Below, one piece after another: positions 19,806 through 29,266 of a DNA stretch of 64,000 bases; the stretch's first letter is position 1; each line of letters opens with the position of its first letter. This DNA is from Citromicrobium sp. (GTDB taxonomy: Bacteria > Pseudomonadota > Alphaproteobacteria > Sphingomonadales > Sphingomonadaceae). A model generated the notes under the pieces. The model was not told the DNA's origin. It worked only from the letters and a program-made list of their open reading frames with translations, and did no database searches. The stretch lies in contig PBYQ01000002.1 of NCBI GenBank assembly GCA_002729695.1, positions 128,936 through 192,935 of the forward strand. Direction: 5' to 3'. Both the position numbers and the translations under genes were made by a program.

Positions 19806-20339
19806 ATGGCGACAAGGAACACGACGAACCTGAGCATCGCTGAGATGCGCGAATTTGCGAACTTCTCGCCCTGCGAGCAGCGCTTCATCCGTCGCAATCT
19901 CGACATCGGGCTTGGCCGGTGCGACGCATTCAAGCTGTGGGCGCGCAACGCGAGCGAGAATGTCGACATCCGTCGCCAGTACGTGGCGTACCAGGACCTC
20001 AAGGCGCTGCGCCATTCAATCCCGGATGCCGACGCGGTCGATTCGATTTCACCATTCATCGGGCAACTGGCGCGCCTCGCCGCGTTCGACCTCGCGCAGG
20101 AACGGCTGGACGGCTTTTCGCCCTTCCGCTTCCTCTACGAACGCCTGCTCGGGGCGGAGATTCGTCCCTGGCTGCCGAGCGCTTTCTGCAGCGGGGCGGC
20201 GATGCCGCACCTGCGCCCCGCACGGCGCAAGCTGCTGCTGCAATCGCTGAGCGAAGCCGCCGCGACCGCACCTGCCTGGTCGACCCGCGCGCCGAGCTTC
20301 TATCCCGAATATGTCGATCTGGAAGGCGAAGCCGCCTGA
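19806..20339 (+). CDS. Hypothetical protein
   Basis: 177-residue soluble protein without signal or membrane segments. Hydrophobic and charged residues alternate in a helical pattern (SIAEMREFANFSPCEQRFIR, ISPFIGQLARLAAFDLAQER). I recognise no domain. Coding is supported by GC-rich third positions, a good start shortly after the thiG end, and the strong terminator directly after its stop. It may be a lineage-restricted protein of sphingomonads. Confidence 0.6.
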   Translation: MATRNTTNLSIAEMREFANFSPCEQRFIRRNLDIGLGRCDAFKLWARNASENVDIRRQYVAYQDLKALRHSIPDADAVDSISPFIGQLARLAAFDLAQERLDGFSPFRFLYERLLGAEIRPWLPSAFCSGAAMPHLRPARRKLLLQSLSEAAATAPAWSTRAPSFYPEYVDLEGEAA

Positions 20340-20364
20340 CCGATTGTTCCTGAACGATTATCAT

Positions 20365-20403
20365 GACCCGGGCCGCCCTCCAGACGGGCGGCCCGGGTCT
20401 TTT
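20365..20403. terminator. Strong bidirectional terminator
   Basis: Perfect 14-bp inverted repeat: left arm 20365-20378 (gacccgggccgccc), right arm 20386-20399, 7-base loop, then TTTT on the plus strand. It sits between two convergent genes, the hypothetical at 19806-20339 and the porin at 20428-22071, and probably ends both. Confidence 0.92.
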
Positions 20404-20427
20404 CGTCTCACCGTCAGGCGAAGCGGA

Positions 20428-22071
20428 TCAGAAGGATACCTGCGCGCCGGCCAGGATCACGTTCGTATCCGCGTCCTGCCGCGACCATGTGCTGCCATCG
20501 GGGAAGTTGCCGCCCGACAGGAAGTTGAGCGGCACGTACCCGTCGACATGGATGAATTCGCCGAACAGATCCACGTTCGGCACGGGGAACCAAGACAGGC
20601 CGAGCACCGACTGGTTCTGGCGCCGCCAAGGCGAGCCCTTCTCGCCCGAGATGAACTTCGAGAATTCGGCCGACACCGCGAATTCGCGCCGCTGGACGGA
20701 AAGATTTTCCGCGCCGAACGCGAAGCGTCCACCCAAGGTGAATGCTTCCGGCTTCACCGCTTCGAATTCGCTCAAAGGATTGGTGGGGATCGGGACAGCG
20801 GTCCCCTCCCACTCCCTGGTCGTCTGTGCGTACTCACCCAACAGGGTGATGGGGCCGTAGGTCAGCTTGCCGTACGCCGCGATGCCAGGGTTGTTGTCTG
20901 CACAGGGATTGAAGTGCGTCACCGGATAGGCCTGGCAATAGGCAGTGCCGCGCTGGTAGCTGGCACCCGCCATCAGCGCATTGCCTTCGCCACCAAGATC
21001 GATCGTGTAGCGCGCGTCGACCGCGAAATTATTGGCGCGCGAGGGCACGCTCGACCCGAGCACCGGGACGTTCGCCGAACGGAACTGGGCGCCGCCCTGG
21101 ATGATCATCGCGCGCAGATGCAGACCGCCTGTGACCAGACCGACCTGCCCCCCGAAGGCCAGCCCGGCGAACGCATGCCAGTTGGTTGAATTGGTGAACG
21201 GGCTGACCGTGTCGTTGAGCCCGAAGGGCGTGTCCATCTTGCCGACCAGCGCGTAGACCGGCGAGGTATCCAGATTGCCGTACATCACCCAGCCGCGCCG
21301 CAGCTGAACCTGGTTGCGGGCCAGCGCCGTAATGGTGCCCTGGCCGAAGCTTTGCTCGGGATCGTAGAGGAATTCGGCGTAGCCGGTGAGGTTGGGCGTG
21401 AGCCGCGCGGTCAGCGCGAGGTTGGCCGAGTGCAGCACGACTTCGGAGACATTGTCGCCCAGCTGGTTGGCGCTGGTCGGGTGGCGCATCAGGTAGCCGA
21501 ACTTGTCGTCCACGGTAGCCCACTGATAGTTCGCAAGCGCCGTGATCCCGCCCGACAGCGTAACGCGGTCCTCAAGCTCGCCCGACTGCAGGGCTGCGAG
21601 CTGCACCAGCGGCTTCGTGTTCACGTTCTCGGCATGATCGAGCATGCGATAGGCATAGGCGCCGTTGGTGCCGACGAAATTCTCCGACCCCTCCACCTGC
21701 AGCTCTCGCGGATCGTCGGTTTCGGTCACGACATCGACCGGGCCGACAGAGGCGGTTTGGGCGGCGGCGACCTGCGTTGAACCCGGGATCCTGTCCTGCG
21801 TGGTCGCAGCGGGCTCTTCCCCTTGCGCTATCGCAACCGGTGCCGACGCCTCGACCGAAGTTTCGGCGCGCATCGCCTCGATCTGCGCACGCAGCGCGGC
21901 GTTTTCGTCCTGCAGCGCATCGAGACGGTCTTCCATCGCTTCGAGCCGGTCGAGCACGGCCGAATCCTGTGCCAGTGCCGGCGTCGCAAGAGAAAAGAGC
22001 GAAATCCCACCCAGCAGCAGCGCGCTCATGCGCAGAGGGCGAGGCATGGCAAATGAGCCACAGTTGTCCAT
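20428..22071 (-). CDS. Outer-membrane porin with N-terminal coiled coil
   Basis: 547-residue outer-membrane protein. A signal peptide ends near TPALAQ. A short coiled coil follows (LDRLEAMEDRLDALQDENAA) of the kind that trimerises or contacts peptidoglycan. Then comes a Thr/Ala-rich linker and a large beta-barrel domain with alternating hydrophobic strands, ending in the aromatic NVILAGAQVSF typical of barrel insertion. The pattern recalls OprB- or LbtU-like porins, but the substrate is unknown. The ATG at 22071 has an AAAAGGA site nine bases upstream and is preferred over the in-frame GTG at 22077. It is convergent with the hypothetical upstream of the terminator. Confidence 0.75.
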   Translation of the reverse strand: MDNCGSFAMPRPLRMSALLLGGISLFSLATPALAQDSAVLDRLEAMEDRLDALQDENAALRAQIEAMRAETSVEASAPVAIAQGEEPAATTQDRIPGSTQVAAAQTASVGPVDVVTETDDPRELQVEGSENFVGTNGAYAYRMLDHAENVNTKPLVQLAALQSGELEDRVTLSGGITALANYQWATVDDKFGYLMRHPTSANQLGDNVSEVVLHSANLALTARLTPNLTGYAEFLYDPEQSFGQGTITALARNQVQLRRGWVMYGNLDTSPVYALVGKMDTPFGLNDTVSPFTNSTNWHAFAGLAFGGQVGLVTGGLHLRAMIIQGGAQFRSANVPVLGSSVPSRANNFAVDARYTIDLGGEGNALMAGASYQRGTAYCQAYPVTHFNPCADNNPGIAAYGKLTYGPITLLGEYAQTTREWEGTAVPIPTNPLSEFEAVKPEAFTLGGRFAFGAENLSVQRREFAVSAEFSKFISGEKGSPWRRQNQSVLGLSWFPVPNVDLFGEFIHVDGYVPLNFLSGGNFPDGSTWSRQDADTNVILAGAQVSF

Positions 22072-22240
22072 TATCACGAATCCTTTTGTCCAAACGGCCG
22101 TGCCTATTCAGATCGCGAATATTGACCCCGATGTCTTCGCAACCCAGCATTTCCGGCGGTTTGCGCGCGTTATCGCGCGGCCTGGCATCTGCCAAGCCGC
22201 CTGCCAAAAGGAATTCCAAAATTGTTGCTAAAAAGCCACT

Positions 22241-24055
22241 TTAGCCGTGGCGATAAAGTCCATCGAGCCGTTCGCTGTAGCGTTCGCGGATCTTGTGACG
22301 CCGGATTTTCATGCTCGGCGTCATTTCCTCGTTCTCGATACCGAAGGGCTCGTCGGCGAACGCAAAGCCGCGCACCTTTTCTACCACCGATAGCTCGGCA
22401 TTGACCCGGTCGACTGCCTTGCGGATCGCCGCGCGGAATTCGGGTAGCTCCTGCACGCTTTTGCAATCGAGCGGCTTGCCCTGCGCCTTGCACCAGTCGA
22501 GCGCCCATTCGGCATCGGGCACGATCAGGCCGACCACGTAGGGCCGCCTGTCACCGACGACCATCGCCTGCCCGATTTCGGGCTGCAACGTCAGCATGCC
22601 CTCAACCTTTTGCGGCGCGACGTTATCGCCCTTATCGTTGACGATCATGTCCTTCTTGCGGTCGGTGATGACGATCCGGCCCTTCTCGTCGAGGTGCCCG
22701 ATATCGCCGGTGTGCAGCCAGCCGTCCTGAAGAGCGCGGTCCGTTTCCGCCTGGTTCTGCCAGTAGCCGTGCATCACCAGTTCGCCGCGACACAGGATTT
22801 CGCCGTCGTCTGCGATCCTGATCTCGACCCCCTTCATCGGCGGGCCGACCGTGTCCATCGCCACCCCGGCGGCGGGGCGGTTGCAGCTGATCACGGGCCC
22901 GGCCTCGGTCTGGCCGTAACCTTGCATCATCGGCAGGCCGAGCGCCTGAAAGAAGATGCCGACATCGGGATTGAGCGGCGCGCCACCCGACACCATCGCC
23001 TTGATCCGTCCTCCGAATTTCTGACGGATCTTGGGCCGCAGAAGACGCCCGACCACTGCGTCCATCGGCCTGTCGCGCAGGCGTTTGCGGCCCTTGCGGT
23101 TCGCGCGCTCCTCGATCTCGAGCGCCCGATCGAGCAGGAAGCTGGCTGCGCCGCCCTGCTTGGCGATCTGCTTCATGATCCGCGTGCGCAGCACTTCGAA
23201 CAGGCGGGGCACGACGACCATGACGGTCGGGCTGGTTTCCTCGATATTACTGGCGAGCTTTTCGAGCCCTTCAGCATAATGGATCTGCGCGCCAACGCTG
23301 ATCGGCAGGAATTGCCCGCCGGTATGCTCGTAGGCGTGGCTGAGCGGCAGGAAGGAGAGAAAGCGTTCATCGTCGGACAGATCGAAATCGCTGATCAGGA
23401 TGTCCGCCGCTCCGGCAACGTTGCACAGGATCGCGCCGTGGTGCTGCAACACGCCGCGTGGCGCACCGCCGGTGCCGCTGGTGTAGATGATGCAGGCCGT
23501 ATCCTTGCGCCCGATACCGGCGATCCGCGCTTCGACGGCTACGCGCGCGGCGCTCGCATCCCCTTCGATCATGCTCGCCCAGCCATGGCAGGCGAGGTTG
23601 CCGCCCTGATAGGCGCGCACGCTTTCGATCGGGATGATATGCTCGGCGATACCCGTGTTGAAGATCGCCGGGATCAGAGGGCCGGAAAGCTTTTCGTTCG
23701 AAACGATCACCACCTTCGCGCCCGAATTGTCGAGGATGTGAATGTGATCGCGTTCGGTATTGGTGATGTAGGCGGGCACGGTGATGCACCCCGCGGCCAT
23801 GATCGCCAGGTCGGCGATGCACCACTCGGGCCGGTTCTCCGACACCAGCATCACCCGGTCACCGCTCTTGAGGCCCAGCCCCTTCAGGTTCTCCGCCAGA
23901 ATGCAGACCTGGTCGGCGGCTTCGCGCCAGCTGATCGTCTGCCATTGGCCCGCGACCTTGCGCCCCAGAAAAGGCTTGTCGCCGCCCTCGTCGGCTCGCT
24001 TCAGGAACAGCGAGACAAGGTTGCTCGCCCGTTCGATCTCTTCAAGCTGCGTCAA
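22241..24055 (-). CDS. Long-chain acyl-CoA synthetase (AMP-binding)
   Basis: 604-residue adenylate-forming enzyme that activates fatty acids to acyl-CoA through an acyl-adenylate. The P-loop-like motif is CIIYTSGTGGAPRGVLQHHG. The AMP motif is MMQGYGQTEAGPVISCN, the hinge/adenylate region is WLHTGDIGHLDEKGRIVITD, and the catalytic lysine region is near the C-terminus (EEMTPSMKIRRHKI). It is the FAA1/FadD type of about 600 residues with an insertion. The start is a TTG at 24055; no ATG occurs before about residue 69. It runs with ggt and pyrD on the minus strand. Confidence 0.9.
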   Translation of the reverse strand: MTQLEEIERASNLVSLFLKRADEGGDKPFLGRKVAGQWQTISWREAADQVCILAENLKGLGLKSGDRVMLVSENRPEWCIADLAIMAAGCITVPAYITNTERDHIHILDNSGAKVVIVSNEKLSGPLIPAIFNTGIAEHIIPIESVRAYQGGNLACHGWASMIEGDASAARVAVEARIAGIGRKDTACIIYTSGTGGAPRGVLQHHGAILCNVAGAADILISDFDLSDDERFLSFLPLSHAYEHTGGQFLPISVGAQIHYAEGLEKLASNIEETSPTVMVVVPRLFEVLRTRIMKQIAKQGGAASFLLDRALEIEERANRKGRKRLRDRPMDAVVGRLLRPKIRQKFGGRIKAMVSGGAPLNPDVGIFFQALGLPMMQGYGQTEAGPVISCNRPAAGVAMDTVGPPMKGVEIRIADDGEILCRGELVMHGYWQNQAETDRALQDGWLHTGDIGHLDEKGRIVITDRKKDMIVNDKGDNVAPQKVEGMLTLQPEIGQAMVVGDRRPYVVGLIVPDAEWALDWCKAQGKPLDCKSVQELPEFRAAIRKAVDRVNAELSVVEKVRGFAFADEPFGIENEEMTPSMKIRRHKIRERYSERLDGLYRHG

Positions 24056-24152
24056 ATCCGCACCTGCTCCCCAGTTTCCGTTGTCTGTGTAACGGTGCGG
24101 CGCGCTCTAGGCTCCCGCCGACGCTACGGCAAGCGCCTGACACTTCCGCAGA

Positions 24153-25892
24153 TCATGGCAAATCGAGTTGCCCGGAGAGCCGCGGATCGCGGGCGGCCAC
24201 CCACTGACCATCGCGCCGAACCACGATTCCCGCCTTCACCGGGGCCGGTCGGACGATCAGCGACGCGTGGCCGAGCGCGCGAAACGCGTCCTGGCTGCCT
24301 GCCAGCCAGGTGCCCTCTTCCAGCATCACGCTATCCCCGAATGCCATGACGAACGGCAGGCCCATTGCGTCTTCGGGAGCCAGCCCGAAATCGATCACGC
24401 CGATGATGGTGCGCGCGGTCTGCACGGGGATCGTGCTCCCGCCTGCTGCGCCGACCGCCATGAACGGCTCGCCCTGTGGATCGTAGACCACCACCGGCGA
24501 CATCGAGCTGCGCGGCCGCTTGCCCCCCTCCACCCGGTTGGCGACGGGTTTGCTATCGACCATGGGCGAACGGCTGAAATCGGTCAGTTCGTTGTTGAGA
24601 TAGAAGCCGTCGACCATGAGGCCCGATCCGAACGCGCTCTCGATGGTCGAGGTGTAGCTGATCATCGTGCCCGCATCGTCGACCACCGCGATATGCGATG
24701 TGCCGTGCTCGGCAGGCTCGTCGCCATCGGCGAGCGCTGTGCTGGCCCCCTTGGGCGACCCGGCTTTCACCTCCGACATCGAACTGCCCGACTGGATCAG
24801 AGCGCTGCGCCGCGCGAGGTAGTCCGGTGCAATCAACCCCTGCGAGGGGACCGGCACGAAATCGCTGTCGGCGAGGTAAAGCTCGCGATCGGCATAGGCG
24901 AGCCGCTGCGACTCGACGAACAGGTGCCAGGTTTCCGGATTGCGCACGCCAAGCGCGGCCAGATCGAACCGCTCCAGCTGCCCGAGCATTTGCAGCACTG
25001 CGACGCCGCCCGAGGTCGGCGGACCCATCGCGCAGATGCGAAAAGCGCGATATTCGCCGCAAAGCGGTGCGCGTTCCTTCGCGACGTAGCGCTCGATATC
25101 GCGCAGGTCCATCGGGTTGGGTCGCGGTGTGTCGTCGGCCACCGTGCTGGCGATATGCCGGGCCAGGTCACCGCGATAGAATGCCTCCGGTCCGGCCTGC
25201 GCGATCTTCTCGAGCGTGCTGGCCAGCGCCGGGTTTTTTACCGTGGTCCCTACCGCCAGCGGATTGCCCGAGGCATCGTAAAACAGTGCTTGCGCCTCGG
25301 CGCTGCGGGCGCCCGTATCGCTACTGTCGGAGAGCGAGCTGTTGAGCCTGGGATTGATCCGAAAGCCGTCGCGCGCCAGCGCAATCGCGGGGGCGAACAG
25401 GTCTGCCCAGGTCAGCTTGCCATGTTCCGCATGAGCCTTCGCTGCGAGGGCAAGATTGCCGGGCACGCCGACGCTGAGCCCGCTGCGGACCGAATCCCGG
25501 AAGGGCGGAACTTCGCCGTTCTCGTCGAGGAACCAGTCCGGGGTCGCGCCAGCCGGCGCGGTTTCGCGTCCGTCGTAGCTCGTCACCGTGCCATCGGCCG
25601 CGCCACGGACCATAAAGCCGCCACCGCCGATGCCCGAACTCTGCGGTTCGACAACAGTCAGCGCGAGCATCACGGCGATCGCCGCGTCGGTGGCACTGCC
25701 GCCCTGGCGTAGGATCTGCTCCCCCGCCTCCTGCGCGCGCGGATCGGCGGCGCTGACGGCTCCGCGCGCCGATTGCGGAGCCGGCGCGGCGGTTACGGTT
25801 TCTACCGGTGCCGCCGGGGCCGTCGCACACCCTGCCAGCGAGAGCGTGGCAATGAAGCCGAACAGGGGGGCGGCGAAATGTCTGGCGAGCAT
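24153..25892 (-). CDS. ggt: Gamma-glutamyltransferase
   Basis: 579-residue Ntn-hydrolase that cleaves gamma-glutamyl bonds of glutathione in the periplasm. A lipobox (LSLAGC) at the N-terminus suggests lipid anchoring. The autocatalytic cleavage site is before the Thr in EHGTSHIAVVDDAG, which splits the chain into large and small subunits. The substrate-binding region holds SSMSPVVVYDPQGEPFMAVG and GAAGGSTIPVQTA. Pairing of the nucleophile with NNELTDFS and the GG motif fits the family. Length is normal. It starts nine bases after the pyrD stop, so pyrD-ggt are linked. Confidence 0.93.
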   Translation of the reverse strand: MLARHFAAPLFGFIATLSLAGCATAPAAPVETVTAAPAPQSARGAVSAADPRAQEAGEQILRQGGSATDAAIAVMLALTVVEPQSSGIGGGGFMVRGAADGTVTSYDGRETAPAGATPDWFLDENGEVPPFRDSVRSGLSVGVPGNLALAAKAHAEHGKLTWADLFAPAIALARDGFRINPRLNSSLSDSSDTGARSAEAQALFYDASGNPLAVGTTVKNPALASTLEKIAQAGPEAFYRGDLARHIASTVADDTPRPNPMDLRDIERYVAKERAPLCGEYRAFRICAMGPPTSGGVAVLQMLGQLERFDLAALGVRNPETWHLFVESQRLAYADRELYLADSDFVPVPSQGLIAPDYLARRSALIQSGSSMSEVKAGSPKGASTALADGDEPAEHGTSHIAVVDDAGTMISYTSTIESAFGSGLMVDGFYLNNELTDFSRSPMVDSKPVANRVEGGKRPRSSMSPVVVYDPQGEPFMAVGAAGGSTIPVQTARTIIGVIDFGLAPEDAMGLPFVMAFGDSVMLEEGTWLAGSQDAFRALGHASLIVRPAPVKAGIVVRRDGQWVAARDPRLSGQLDLP

Positions 25893-25900
25893 GGCGATCC

Positions 25901-26935
25901 TCAGGCTTGCGATCCGATGGCGTCCTCAATCGACGCAAAGCCTTCGCGCCGCAACCTTTCCCTCAGCCCCTTTGCGATCCGGCGTCCCAGCATCGGCCCG
26001 TGGAAAACCATCGCCGAATAGAGCTGCACCAGACTGGCACCTGCCACGATCCGGTCCCACGCAGCATCGGCACTGTCGATCCCGCCCGCCGCGATCAGCG
26101 GTATCTCGCCGCCAGTCGCCTTGCGGAAATCCTTCAGCCTTTGAAGCGCGATAGGGGCGAGCGGGGCACCCGAGAGCCCGCCCGTCTCGTTCGCGTGTTT
26201 CGAGCGTAGCGGTGGCCGTGCGAGCGTGGTGTTGGAGACAATCAGCGCGGCCAGCCCGCTGCCCACAGCTACCTTCGCGATCGCGTCTATTTCCTTGGGT
26301 TCCAGATCGGGCGCGAGTTTCAGGAAGACTGGCGGCCCTTCCGTCCCTCGCGCCTCAAAGACGCCCGCCAGCAGATCGGCAAGCGCACCGCCCGCCTGGA
26401 GGTTGCGCAGGCCCGGCGTGTTGGGGCTGGAGATATTGACCGTCAGGTAGCTGGCGAGCGGTGCCATCAGCTCGGTCAGCAACGCATAATCGGCCATGCG
26501 ATCATCGCTATCCTTGTTGGCGCCGATATTGATGCCGACGACACCCGGCCTGCCTGCACGTTTGCGCAGGCGTGCGTGCGCGGCCTCGGCCCCGCCATTG
26601 TTGAACCCCATGCGGTTGATCACTGCGCGATCCTCGACCAGCCGGAACAGACGGGGTTTCGGGTTGCCCGCCTGCGGCAGCGGCGTGATCGTGCCGACCT
26701 CGACAAAGCCGAAGCCGAGCCCGAGCAGGGCGTCGGGCACCTCGGCGTCCTTGTCGTATCCCGGGGCCACGCCAACGGGCGAGGGGAAGGTTAGCCCGCC
26801 CAGCGTGACGGCCAGCGCCGGGTCGTGGCGCGCAGGCTTTCTCGATGGGAGGGACTGCAGGCCTGCGAGCGACAGGCGGTGCGCGCGCTCGGGATCGAGC
26901 TGGAAAAGCAGCGGCTTTGCGAGCGGAAACAGCAT
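25901..26935 (-). CDS. pyrD: Dihydroorotate dehydrogenase (quinone)
   Basis: 344-residue class 2 enzyme that oxidises dihydroorotate to orotate at the inner membrane, passing electrons to quinone. Evidence: an N-terminal amphipathic segment ([17 protein letters not shown]), [32 protein letters not shown], and the active-site serine in [18 protein letters not shown]-binding segments are VFLKLAPDL and [18 protein letters not shown]. Family length is normal. It leads the pyrD-ggt pair. Confidence 0.96.
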   Translation of the reverse strand: MLFPLAKPLLFQLDPERAHRLSLAGLQSLPSRKPARHDPALAVTLGGLTFPSPVGVAPGYDKDAEVPDALLGLGFGFVEVGTITPLPQAGNPKPRLFRLVEDRAVINRMGFNNGGAEAAHARLRKRAGRPGVVGINIGANKDSDDRMADYALLTELMAPLASYLTVNISSPNTPGLRNLQAGGALADLLAGVFEARGTEGPPVFLKLAPDLEPKEIDAIAKVAVGSGLAALIVSNTTLARPPLRSKHANETGGLSGAPLAPIALQRLKDFRKATGGEIPLIAAGGIDSADAAWDRIVAGASLVQLYSAMVFHGPMLGRRIAKGLRERLRREGFASIEDAIGSQA

Positions 26936-27064
26936 GTCGGACGCCCTATTGCGCGCTTGCAGCCCTGTCGAGCGGGCTTTGGAGGATGTCCTGCGCGTCG
27001 GAGCGAACGCGGCGAGGAAACGAGCAAACGCTAACGACTCGCAACAGGTGGGTTTTGGTTGAAA

Positions 27065-27083
27065 TCGGACCGCATTAGTCCGA
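27065..27083. promoter_or_regulatory. Candidate Rrf2/IscR-type operator of the suf operon
   Basis: Perfect palindrome TCGGAC-N7-GTCCGA (arms 27065-27070 and 27078-27083) 10 bases before the ATG of the Rrf2 regulator. Spacing and symmetry suit a dimeric winged-helix repressor of the Rrf2/IscR class, and autoregulation of suf by the first gene is common in alphaproteobacteria. Binding is inferred, not shown. Confidence 0.6.
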
Positions 27084-27093
27084 ATTAGCCCCT

Positions 27094-27516
27094 ATGCGCC
27101 TCAGCAACCTCGCCGACTATGCCATCGTCATCATGGCTGCGACCGCACGCAAGTGCGGCGGCGGGCGCGTGTCGGCGGCCGATCTGGCGCAGGAAACGGG
27201 CATTCCGGTGCCGACCGCGCAGAAGATCGTCAGCAAGCTGAGCGCTGCCGGCCTGCTGCGCGCCACGCGCGGCGCGGGTGGCGGGCTGCAGCTCGCCCGT
27301 CCTGCCGCCGCGATCAGCATGGCGGATATTGTCGAGGCAATCGAAGGCCCCATCGCGCTCGTCACCTGTATCGACACCGGCGATTGCGCGGTCGATCACG
27401 AATGCACCGTCAAGCCGCACTGGCCCGTGGTCAACGCCGCGGTGCGCGGCGCATTGGCCGACGTGTCGCTTGCGAAAATTGCAGGCTCCGCACCTGCGCA
27501 GAAAGAATTGGCATGA
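27094..27516 (+). CDS. Rrf2-family Fe-S-sensing regulator of the suf operon
   Basis: 140-residue Rrf2/IscR-type transcription factor. The N-terminal winged helix covers residues 1-75 ([33 protein letters not shown] as recognition helix, wing with [11 protein letters not shown]). Three cysteines at 92, 98 and 104 ([14 protein letters not shown]) are placed to bind a [2Fe-2S] cluster. It is the type annotated as SUF-system regulator and probably represses the operon when clusters are plentiful. A palindrome ten bases before its start is a likely autoregulatory operator. Its stop overlaps the sufB ATG (ATGA), which couples their translation. Confidence 0.9.
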   Translation: MRLSNLADYAIVIMAATARKCGGGRVSAADLAQETGIPVPTAQKIVSKLSAAGLLRATRGAGGGLQLARPAAAISMADIVEAIEGPIALVTCIDTGDCAVDHECTVKPHWPVVNAAVRGALADVSLAKIAGSAPAQKELA

Positions 27517-29006
27517 ACGAAACCATCGACCTCAAGAACCCCGAGCAGGATCGGGAAGCCCGGGAAGCCGCCGCCAAGGCCGCCGATTACGAGTTCGGCT
27601 GGCATTCGGAAATCGACACCGAATACGCGCCCAAGGGCCTGTCGGAAGACACGGTCAGGTTCATCTCGGCCAAGAAGAAAGAGCCCGAGTGGATGCTCGA
27701 ATGGCGGCTCAAGGCGTACCGCAAATGGCTCACCATGACCGAGCCGGACTGGGCGAAGCTGGGCTATCCCGAGATCGATTACCAGGACGCGTACTACTAC
27801 GCCGCGCCCAAGAAGAAGGAAGAGCTCGAAAGCCTCGACGAGCTCGATCCGGACATCAAGTCGGTCTACGACAAGCTGGGCATTCCGCTGGCGGAGCAGG
27901 AAGTGCTCGCCGGGGTGAAGGGCGCGCGCAAGGTTGCGGTGGATGCGGTGTTCGACAGCGTCAGCGTCGCCACCACCTTCCGCGAAGAGCTCGAAAAGGC
28001 CGGCGTCATCTTCCGCTCGATCTCCGAAGCGATCCGCGAATATCCCGATCTGGTGAAGAAGTGGCTGGGCAAGGTCGTGCCGCAGAACGACAACTACTTC
28101 GCCTGCCTCAACAGCGCGGTCTTTTCCGACGGGACCATCGTCTACATCCCCGAAGGCACGCGCTGCCCGATGGAGCTATCGACCTATTTCCGCATCAATG
28201 CGGAGAATACCGGGCAGTTCGAACGCACGCTGATCGTTGCCGAAAAGGGCAGCTACGTCAGCTACCTCGAAGGCTGCACCGCGCCGATGCGAGACGAGAA
28301 CCAGCTGCACGCCGCCGTGGTCGAGCTGGTCGCGATGGACGATGCCGAGATCAAGTATTCGACCGTGTAGAACTGGTATCCCGGCAACTCCGAGGGCGTC
28401 GGCGGGATCTATAATTTCGTCACCAAGCGTGGCCTCTGCCAGGGCGCGCGCAGCAAGATCAGCTGGACGCAGGTCGAAACCGGCTCTGCGGTGACGTGGA
28501 AGTATCCGAGCTGCGTGCTGAATGGTGAAAACAGCGTGGGTGAGTTCTACTCGGTCGCGGTCACCAACAACCACCAGCAGGCCGATACCGGGACCAAGAT
28601 GATCCACAACGGCAAGGGCAGCCGCTCGACGATCATCTCCAAGGGGATCAGCGCCGGGCAGAGCAGCAACACCTATCGCGGGCTGGTCCGCGTGGCCGCC
28701 AATGCCGAGGGCGTGCGCAACCGCACGGAATGCGATTCGCTGCTGCTGGGCGACAAGTGCGGCGCGCACACTGTGCCCTATATCGAGGTGAAGAACCCCA
28801 CCGCGCAGATCGAGCATGAGGCGACAACCAGCAAGATTTCCGACGACCAGCTGTTCTACGCGCAGCAGCGCGGGCTGGACGAGGAAGCGGCGATCGCGCT
28901 GATCGTCAACGGCTTCGCCAAGGAAGTGCTGAAAGAGCTGCCGATGGAATTCGCGGTCGAGGCGCAGAAGCTGCTGGCGATTTCGCTCGAGGGGAGTGTG
29001 GGGTGA
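27513..29006 (+). pseudogene. sufB: Fe-S assembly scaffold SufB with in-frame amber codon
   Basis: SufB is part of the SufBC2D scaffold on which Fe-S clusters are built. The full frame gives 497 codons, the normal length, but codon 286 (28368-28370) is TAG. It falls in the strongly conserved context KYSTV-stop-NWYPGN, where the family has Gln (CAG), so a single C-to-T change explains it. No frameshift is involved and the frame after the stop is intact ([30 protein letters not shown]). As written only a 285-residue N-terminal piece lacking the catalytic C-terminal half is made. Because no second suf scaffold is seen here and the gene is usually essential, a sequencing error, a mixed population or amber suppression must be considered. 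Downstream it overlaps the next gene by GTGA. Confidence 0.88.
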
Positions 29007-29266
29007 GCCTCGGCGATTTTCTTGGCTATGCCTTTGCGGCGCTCATGCTGGTCGGATGGTTATATCTGACTGTCGAGTATGTAAGGGCGGCGATCCGGGG
29101 TCGCTTCTCGTTCTGGCGGCGCAGGGCTGGCAAAAAGACATGGCCTCCTGTCCGCGCCGAACGCCCGCTTGCGTTCTGGGTGATTTGGGCGCTGATGGCT
29201 GGGCCAATCCTTATGCTGACGGCGCTTGTGCTGAGCGGCGTAATTATGGTGGCGTTTCAAGCATGA
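29003..29266 (+). CDS. Small membrane protein of unknown function
   Basis: 87-residue protein with two hydrophobic helices ([20 protein letters not shown], and [16 protein letters not shown] continuing into [12 protein letters not shown]), joined by a basic cytoplasmic loop ([16 protein letters not shown]). I recognise no family. The GTG start overlaps the sufB stop, and its TGA overlaps the ATG of the DUF559 gene. It therefore belongs to the suf transcript even though no link to Fe-S assembly is known. Confidence 0.6.
   Translation: MSLGDFLGYAFAALMLVGWLYLTVEYVRAAIRGRFSFWRRRAGKKTWPPVRAERPLAFWVIWALMAGPILMLTALVLSGVIMVAFQA

Noticed and set aside
22610..24349. 579-codon plus-strand open frame opposite the acyl-CoA ligase
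   Set aside because: Antisense to all ligase motifs; no recognisable protein features; crosses the ligase start.
24168..25712. 514-codon plus-strand open frame opposite ggt
   Set aside because: Antisense shadow of a well-conserved gene.
28368..28370. Selenocysteine or pyrrolysine recoding in sufB
   Set aside because: Selenocysteine uses TGA, and pyrrolysine systems are not known in this group. The family residue is Gln, so a single C-to-T change or plain amber suppression is simpler.
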